Shown here one piece after another: positions 40,001-49,000 of a DNA stretch of 59,443 nt. Each line of letters begins with the position of its first letter. The first letter of the stretch is position 1. Location: assembly GCF_001949145.1 (NCBI RefSeq), contig NW_019091355.1:3286814-3346256 (forward strand). The letters are read 5' to 3'. The stretch is from Acanthaster planci. Lineage: Eukaryota; Echinodermata; Asteroidea; Valvatida; Acanthasteridae. Made by a program: the position numbers and the translations under genes. Under the pieces are notes generated by a model, which ran no database searches, was not told the origin of the DNA, and saw nothing but the letters and a program-made list of their open reading frames with translations.

Positions 40001-43000
40001 GGAGATTGAGGTAGTGCGTCACGGCAGTGATCTGTCCCACACGTCCATGGTCTGGTGCTCGGTCAAGCCCAGCGACCCTCCCTCAGCCACGCCGGGTGCC
40101 GACTTTGTGCCGAGTACCAGCCAACTGACCTTTGGCCCACAGCAAACCGTCGAGGTAGTTCTAAGAGGAACTCGGATTGGTTTATTTTTAATTTCGAACG
40201 AACAACTGGAGCGAGGTTGCAATGGAAACTGTAAATGTTTGCAGTTAACACTAATAACTTGCATTTGTGATTTGTGGCCCTGGAACTGTGCTAATGCAAA
40301 CTGTTTGTTTTTAATTTGTCCGTTCTGACCCCATTCATGTCTTCTCGTCCAATCAGGTCTGTCGGGTGACCATAGTGGACGACACGGCCAGTCCTCAGAT
40401 GGAAGGCAACGAGACCTTTGTCGTCTATCTGAGCTCGGCCATGGGGTCTAGCCTGGCCACGCCCCACGAAGCCATTATTGTCATCAATGACACTGTGGAC
40501 GACGGTAAGTCCAAAGTCGTTTGATATTTGGAAGGATCTTGTCCTTGTTCAGGATGTCTCATCTCTTTCTTCCGTGTTTTTATTATCACCACTATGTAAT
40601 GGAAGTAAACTGATTTTTGAAGAATATTCTATGGTTTTATTTTATTTTTCACCATTTCTTTCAATAAGAAGAAGCAAACACAAAATGCTGCTCTGTTAAA
40701 AAACCTACACATAGAGTACTAAAATTGTCCCACATTTTGTCGTCGAAATCTAAACTCATCTTTTTAACCTACATTTAAAATTTGGATATATAGCTATGAT
40801 GTGTCATCCTTTCCTCTTTGTTTTTTTCAAATGTACGTGTAATTCTTCACCCTAACCCCTTAGGGTGTGTGAGAAATTCCATCAAACAGGGGGTTTAGAA
40901 CGGTTAAGATTCTGAAAGTCAAGATGCTCGTCATCATTGCCATAATCCGTCTGTGTGTCACTCCAGTCCCCACGATGCAGTTCTCTCTCAGCGAAGTCAA
41001 GGTGGAAGAGCACCAGGGGCTGGTCCACATCCCCGTCGTCCGCAGCGGCGACCTGTCCTTCGAGTCCTCGGTCCGCTGCTTCACACGGCAGCACAGTGCC
41101 TCTGTCATGATGGACTACGACGAGCGCCGCAACACGGACGAGTTCCGGATCGTCTTTGCCCCCGGGGAGAAGGTTAGTGTTTGATTTAGATTCTGCATGG
41201 AATCCAGCCCAGCAGCTGCTGCTGAATGTAACATGCTTATCCACGTATAACGCCCGCATCGGCAGTGCTTTCTGCATCTCGAAGTATTTGAGAATTCGGT
41301 CAGTCTGACTTTTGGAAAGGAAAACTTGCCTTTGTTTGTAGCAGTTGATGAATCCACGGAGGTTGTTACCTTTATCATTTCTTGTATTTATGATCAGTTC
41401 TCCAGTCTAAATGTCTAATTCTTTCTGTTTTTAGGTTAAGAATTGCACAGTAGGCATCGTTGATGACCAGACTTACGAGGCTGACGAGCAGTTCCGAGTC
41501 CGCCTGGGCGATCCAATCGGCAGCGAGTTCTGCCACGCGCAGATCGGCAAGAACAACTCAGCCATGATAACCATCCTGGACACTGAAGACGGTGAGTCCA
41601 AAACGATACTTCCAGTCGTAGCCTTCATCGATCGTCCACCAGTGTTTTATTCCAATTCTTATCAGAGACCCTGTCTTAACCACTTGCCGCCGGGGACTCC
41701 GGTTTCGGGCACTGTGTGTTTATACGCGTGGCCAGGGTCTCCGAAATCAGAAAAAGGGAACTGGGCCTTGTAACAAAAGACCGTACTCAGAACAAAAGAC
41801 CAGGCTGTTGGGCATTATCAACATTTTTTCACTCTCAATAGTGGAGAAAATCCAGCCTTGTTTTGAAACAGTATACCTCGGTTTGAGGCATTTAGAGCCA
41901 GCGGATTACCTCCGGGGACAAAAGCTCTCCACCACTGCAGCCACATCGCACCGCTGCACGCTAATCTGGCCCCTGTTGAATAGAGGTCAGCAGCGCACTG
42001 TGCTGGTTTCGGGAACAAAAGGATCTTACGTAACACCACACAATCTGGGCTCTTTTTACAAGGCTGCAGGCCTGGCTGAAATACTCAGGCGTCAATAGAT
42101 TTTGTCTATATAGTGTCTTGTCTTGTCTATGTCAGACTAGAGTGGCCACCAGACAGTAATTTGTGTGGGTGTAAATGTCCATTAATTGAAATTATGAATT
42201 TTTGACGAATTTCTAACAAATGAAAATCTTGAAAAAGTCGCGATTGTGTGCACTACATTTTCCAAACCACCCGGCAGCAAGTGGTTAAAGAGCTTAGGGA
42301 CGAAACGTTCTGAAATTTGACAGAGTTCTACCCCTAGAACTCAGTGACGAATCATATTTAAGTCAATGGCAGATGTCCGAAGTACCCTGTCACGGCATTG
42401 AGTTGATGCAGTTCAAATTCATTTTATCCCTTTGTAGCTCCAACCGTCCAGTTTGAGCGGATGGCCTACAGCGTGCGAGAGCCCAGCGACCCGGATGAGA
42501 TGTCGGTGGTGACCCTGACCGTGATCCGGACTGGCGACCAGAACCGCACCTCCCGGGTTCGGACGAGCACCCGGGATGGCTCGGCCAAGTCCGGGGTGGA
42601 CTACGAGGCCCACTTCAAAGTGATCCGATTCCGACCAGGTACCCATTGGAATTTGGTCTTACGCTCCTGGAGAAAGAACCGAGACTAATTTTGTGGACCA
42701 GCTGGTGCAGCAAAATACTGCAAATTTTGATGCTACGCAAGATTCAGCAGGGAACCTACCACAATGTACACATATCACATTGATATTTGATACAGTGATA
42801 CTTGATCATAGGATTTTTTTTTTTAGTAACATAACAAGGTTCTGGTCTTATTAGGTTGCTTTTGGGGATTGTGAAAATTGCATTAAGGTTGGCATTAATT
42901 GTGAAGGTCTAATTTTGACCCACAGTTTGAAAGCTAGCAACAGAGGCACCATTCCGACGCAGCTTTTGCTCTTCCAGCTTTCTGACTGTCCTTTTCTCTT

Positions 43001-46000
43001 GTACGCATAGGCGTCCGTTCCGTGGACATCGAGATTAATATCATGTACAACAAGGACATGGAATGGCACGAGACCTTCAGCGTGGTCCTCGGACCCGATG
43101 ACCCAGTCAACGCCCTCCTGGGGCCCATCACCATGGCGACGGTCACCATCATCGACGAAGAGGCTGCAGGGAGTGTGGTCCTTCCCTCCACGCCGCTGGT
43201 GAGTCCCATTGGCTGCTTGACCCTGTCTATTAAAAAAAAATGCCTCTGTTGGTATAATTTACTGTTAGCTCACCCTGACAAGGGTACTCTGTCGGGCTTA
43301 TCCATAAAAAGGCTTCCCCTCTCAAGATCTTGGGTGTCCCCAATCTTATTGAAACTTGGCATACATGTAAAGACATCCAACACGAGCGTAGCTGTGAAGT
43401 TTTTAATTCATTCCTGCCAAGGGTTTCGTTGTTTTATTGTTTATTCCGTCATGTGAGTCAGCCTGCTTTTTGAGCCTGTCAGTGGGAAAAGTTAATTTTG
43501 CGTTTGTGTGTTGTTTTTTTGCCTACCTTTGTTACAAAAATGGATATTTTACAAAAACATTTGTCTGGTTTCTTGATCATAATATCACACACGTTGCTGA
43601 AACATCTCTGTGCGGTTTGTTGGCCAGGTTGTGTCGTTAATGGACTATGATGACATAGCTGATAGTTTGGACCATGATCCTGCCCCGGGCTACCCACTCA
43701 TCTGTGTTACTGTAAGTACTCCTGGGAGAGAAGTTGTAAAAGAAAGGGTAGTTGGTTTTGTTCATGGGTCTAAGATGGGAGATATGTTTTCCTTTCTTTG
43801 GTCATTGAAATATTGCACAGGCATTGAACAAGAAATAGGTATCTCCATTCGGTGTCGAGATTGAAAAGGAAAAGAAATGTCTAAGTTGTGAAAAAGCAAA
43901 GACTTTTTTTTACTTGTGGCCCGCATTAATCATGTTTTATATTCACATCATGGCGAATATTAGACTGCAACATTTTTAATGATTTTTTAATGTTTTTGTT
44001 TTCAATAATGAAATCAAAAGACCGATATTTGCCAAGGTAAAGCTGAAGCTACATGTAAACTGTCTCAGATTCACTGCCTATTCTGATATATTCTCGCAAC
44101 AAAATCTAACGCATGACTACTCTGTTGCCTTCGTTTTCGCTAAACTGTTTTCCAGAAGTTGATATTGTCAAGGTAAGGATGATTTTGAGAGCAGGTGCAT
44201 AGCACCTGCACATGCATGTCTGGTAAAATTTTGGCCCACGCCAAGTTTGTGTTTATGAGCTGAACAAATTTGGCCATCAGCCACAGCGTAATTGTTCCAG
44301 TTGGTGTCATTGGAAGTAGTTAGGTGCGTATGGTGTATGCATGTTGTGATGGTGTTGGTGTTTGCCAGGTGCTTATCTTTCAGAGTTATGTGTGCCTTTC
44401 TGTGGTTTTTTTTACTTTTGGCGTTAAAGTTCATACGATAATTTGTTAATTTTTAATTTGTTCCAAATTTTGTTGGTGATGGGTTTTTTTAATGATTTGT
44501 TGACTCGGTTTAAGTTTGTTACAGGTTTGAAATATTCAATTATTTTTTATGCAGCCGTGTGATCCCCACTACCCTGATTACTCCATGACGCGTTCCATCT
44601 GTGAAGATGCGGGCATCAACATTTCTAACATCCACTACAATTGGGAGGTTGCCATGCCGACGGATGCGGAGGGCTCCAGGGCACCCTTTGAGCGCGTCGT
44701 GGACTACACCCCATTCACCGCGCCCAACGAGAAGGTCCTGGACAGCGTCTACTTCAGCCGGCGCTTCCACGTGCGCTGCATGGCACAGCCCTATGACCGG
44801 AGTGGCCGGCCCGGCGTGCCGCTGCGCAGCAACATCGTGGAGATCGGCACAGACAATGGCATCTGCCACACCCCGGTCACGGCGGGCGTGGCACGCGGCA
44901 TACAGGCCCAGTCCTTCATCGCCAACCTGCGCTACGTAGACCCGACAGACCTGGATCACCCCAACACCCTCCACGTCTCCGTGGAGATCCCCCACCAGGA
45001 CGGCATGTTGCCGGCAATATCCACCGTCGCCATCCACAACATCCGCCTCCTGCTGACGGAGCCCGTCTACCGCCAGCAGCACATTTGCTCCAACCTCATC
45101 AACAACCCCTCCTGGGGAGGCCTGACCGACTACAGCTTCCTGACCCCCGTGGACCTGGACACCATGGTCATGGTCCCCGGCAACAACTACCCCTATCAGT
45201 TTGACCCCCAGCTGCGGGGCCAGAAGGCCCTCAACCTGTACCGCCACCTCAACCTCAAGAGCTGCACCTGGACCTTCGACGCCTACTATCACATGACCGA
45301 GCTGATCGATCTCTGCGGGGGTGCCGTCACCACAGACTTCCAGGTCCGTGACACCGACGAGAGTTACCTGACAGTGACCGTACCCCTCTATGTCTCCTAC
45401 ATCTACGTCACAGCGCCCACTGGCTGGGGAGCCCTGGACCACAGGACAGAGATGGAGTTCTCATTCTTTTACAAGTGAGTGCTCCTTCTTCTTTATGCTT
45501 TACTGTTCAAAATCATTTCATGTACCGGTATTGTATAAAGAAGATGGAAATTTTGTCATTCTTGTGGTGAAGTGAGAATCTTTTGGGTCTTGAAATGGGT
45601 TCTCGAGCATTTGGTTTTGTTAGGTTGCGTAAGGCTTAGGGTTACAGGTTGACAAAGTTTGGTCACATATCTATCGGAATGTTTCCCAGTACTTCATCAA
45701 TGGATTTATTCTTAGCCATATAATGGGACAATAACTCCCCAAGGTACAGGTGATGACTCTTAATTGTTTCATTCTCCGAAATTTGATCTGAACATGATAC
45801 GTTTCTCTACAAATTTCTAGGAGACATACAGTCAGCATCAAATCCTGGAGTTGATCTGGAGGGGTGGATTTAAGAGCGGGAAACAACTGCATCTCCTAAA
45901 TTGTCTTTGGTTTGACTTTTGTCAGGACAATCTTGTGGAGGACAGGCCTGGAGACAGACAGCGTGCTGAGCGGCCGCCTGGAGGTGCTGAGGATCCGGAT

Positions 46001-49000
46001 CGGGGACAGGGGGAATCTCATCATCGACTTCAAGACCACCACAAAGTTCAGAGGTCAGTCATCAAAGGCTTGTTTCTGGGGGGGAAGGGGAGATGCCAAG
46101 GGGGAATTGAGATGAGGGAGAAGAGTTTATCCACTCTGGCCTGAATTCACACGGACCCATTTTGACGTGTTTCATCTCCCCTCAGGACTGTTTGTTATGG
46201 ACCACCACACCCTGCCCGACTACATCTCCCGGGTCGTACCACCCCATGAATTAGGGGTGGGTTTTAACCTACAGCAGCTGTGGAGCGAGGGGACATTTGA
46301 CAGTCCCCAGCAGCTATGGAGAGCCACAAGCACATACAACTTGAAGGTGAGGGTTTGACATTTTCCTACCTCCAGAGAAGTTTCGTTTCCAGTCCTGGAT
46401 AACAAAAATATATTGGGGTCGCGTCTCTAATATCCACATGTTTGAAGTAGTTTGGCTGCTTGATATGGAACCAAGGAGTATATCTTGGTTTAAGTTAAAA
46501 CTGATGCCAGAATAGAGGGTATGCACAAAAGGAGGTTTCCCTGTGGAACAAAAAAATGCCCTGCAAGATGGCTGCCATGCAAAGCCTCTATACACAGGTT
46601 AGCTTACCCCTGCACCCTACCATGTTTTATCGTGACAGGACTACTCTGGTGACTACGTGATTGAGCTTCTTCCGTGCACCGTCACCCCAACCCAGTCCTT
46701 CAACATCATGCCCAACATGCCCGTGGTGTGCACGGCCCACCCGCCGGAGAAGTAAGTCTTCGTTGACCGCTTGCCCAAGTTAGACCCCACTGAAATGTGG
46801 CCCCGGACATCACTGAGCTAAGTCCTTGCTCAGCGCTTGGATGATACATTGTACCCACTCCTTCTTGAACCTCAGGGGGTTTTTTTTTGGGCAGGTGAGC
46901 TGATATTTGTTTTGGTTTTTTTTTTTCCCCCCTCGCCAGGTTTGTAGTTCCTATTGCCTTCCAGCAGACCAATCGCCCGGTTCCCGTGGTCTACTCCCTC
47001 AGCACAGAGTTCCACCTGATGAACAACGAGAAGGTTTTCCTGATGAATCCTAACGATGCTGCCATGAGCCTGCAAGAGATGGACTACAAAGGATCCTTTG
47101 CGAAAGGTAGAATTTCTTATTCAAAGTTGAAATTCAACTGCTTTTACCCTCTTCCCTCAGGTTTGTAAAGCCGTAAATGTATGGACATTTGATTGCCAAA
47201 TGCTGAGGTGCACCAAAAAACAATTGACCAACCGGAGTCATGTGATCTTTGTCACTTGTTACAGGTTTGCACTTTGCATTTGCTGAGTTTGTTAACGTTT
47301 CATGAATTTCTCTGATTAGCAGTGTCGAGGAAAGAACAAGGACACGCAGTATCATTTCCATCAGTTTGAAAGATCTTATCGAAGTTTTATTTCTGGTTTA
47401 TTGCTAATCTTCCTTGAACCAGTCAGGTAACCTTGGCAAGTTTATTGATGGAGTGGTTAAGACATCTGCACTAGTAAGCACAAGGTTGGGGGTTCGAGTC
47501 CAAGCCAAGTAAGCTTCATGTTGTTTCTCAAGCTGTCCGCCAACACTGAGTGCACACTGTTTGTAAATGCACACCCAGTATGAAACTAACTTTTTCTCTC
47601 CGTCTCAGGACAAAGAATCTTCGGCCGGGTGCTGTGGAACCCTGACCAGGACCTGGACCGAGCTTACAAGCTGCAGATTGAGAAGCTCTTCTTGTGCACG
47701 GGGGCGGACGGCTTCGTGCCCTACTACGACCCGGATGGTCAGATCTACAAGGAGGGTCCTCAGCTGGGCTGTATGCAGGAGAACCGAAAGCTGAAACACC
47801 GCTTCTTGATTCTGGTGAGACCTGGCATCAGTTCTGGTCTGGAAGTCTTGGCAACGTGCCCTCTGGCCTCTCTACTTCGAGAGCTGTAGTCGAATCCAGT
47901 TTATCACAAGTCCATCACTAGTCCGCCAGACTTAAGCCAAGTCACAAGCTTTTCAGATGGGCCCCGACTAAAGCATTCTTTTGTCACTGTTCACCCTACT
48001 ATCTGTGACTGGTCTTGTGACCAGACTCGACTACAGCCGTGCCTGATCTTGTAGAAATTGTAAGATCTCGAGGGGAAGTCTGAATCTCACATAAGGAGCA
48101 CGAGTTCTGTCACCAGTGATTCGTCAGTGAGAGTCATGCTCAGTGAACTCCAAGTCAAGTTGAAGTTAGATTTCAAGTCCAAGTTGTCAGTGTTCAAACT
48201 TTTTTGTTTTTTGCTCAGTAATCCAAATGAAAATCCCCTCAAAACTCAGAAGAAAGGCTCAGGACATTGTCAGGCCTGTCACATTATAAATTTATCTTCT
48301 CTGTTCTTCTAGGATCGTGGTGACACTGATGCTGTCACTTCAAATTTCAACGACGTGCCCTTCGATGCAAACTTTGCGAGTAACACCGAAAACTACAACG
48401 CCGTCAGTAACATGCCAGGCGTGGATGGATTCATCATGAAGGTTGATCCGTTGTACAAGGTAGGCATAGTGCTCAAAGGCAAAAGGGGGGGTGTGTTTTA
48501 TATCCTCGGTATCTGCAGCGCTCTTTAGCGAAGTTACAGCAAGCTAGTGATTGTGTTCATTAGTAGTGAGATGAAATCCAGTGGGCTCGTATCACGGGCA
48601 AGCCCATGTTTACGCTGTCATTGGCCTTTATGAAAAAATTGTGATGAAGAAAGATCTACATTCAGTTGATAAAGAGTTGGCAGCAGGTGCAATTGTCAGC
48701 CAGCATATTGGCTTATTGAAGGCAGAGAGTTAATGCTGAGTAAATTGTTAAATTGTCTGTAGTGCATCATTACTGTATAGACACATTAGTCCAAGTCCCC
48801 ATGTCTTGACAATTTCCTGTTTCTTCAGATCTCTAAATGTAAAGCTTCTGTCTTTTATTTTGAATGTTGATTTCTGGACACGGTTTTCATCCACCCTAGG
48901 TCCAATCCGGTCACCAGTGGTACATGCAGGTAATCTACACCATCGGGCCATCTGACTCCCTGCCACGGTTCCGTCGTTCCCTGCTGGCGTCCGTGCCCAA

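Larger units (their letters stand above)
42639..44554. other. Introns around exons 52 and 53
   Basis: Apart from exons 52 (43011-43198) and 53 (43628-43711), this stretch is AT-rich with T and A runs. No element ends or extra exon were found. Other introns of 300-850 nt not given their own entry, for example 5663-6269, 6328-6885, 15356-16074, 20620-21402, 34782-35553, 36277-36864 and 37092-37658, likewise show nothing I can name. Confidence 0.5.

Noticed and set aside
40848-40867. Interstitial telomere repeat
   Set aside because: Only one TTAGGG and one CCCTAA word, as a small hairpin.
44540-45442. 300-codon open frame on the - strand
   Set aside because: It is the antisense shadow of exon 54; low third-position freedom in the GC-rich exon leaves the opposite strand open.
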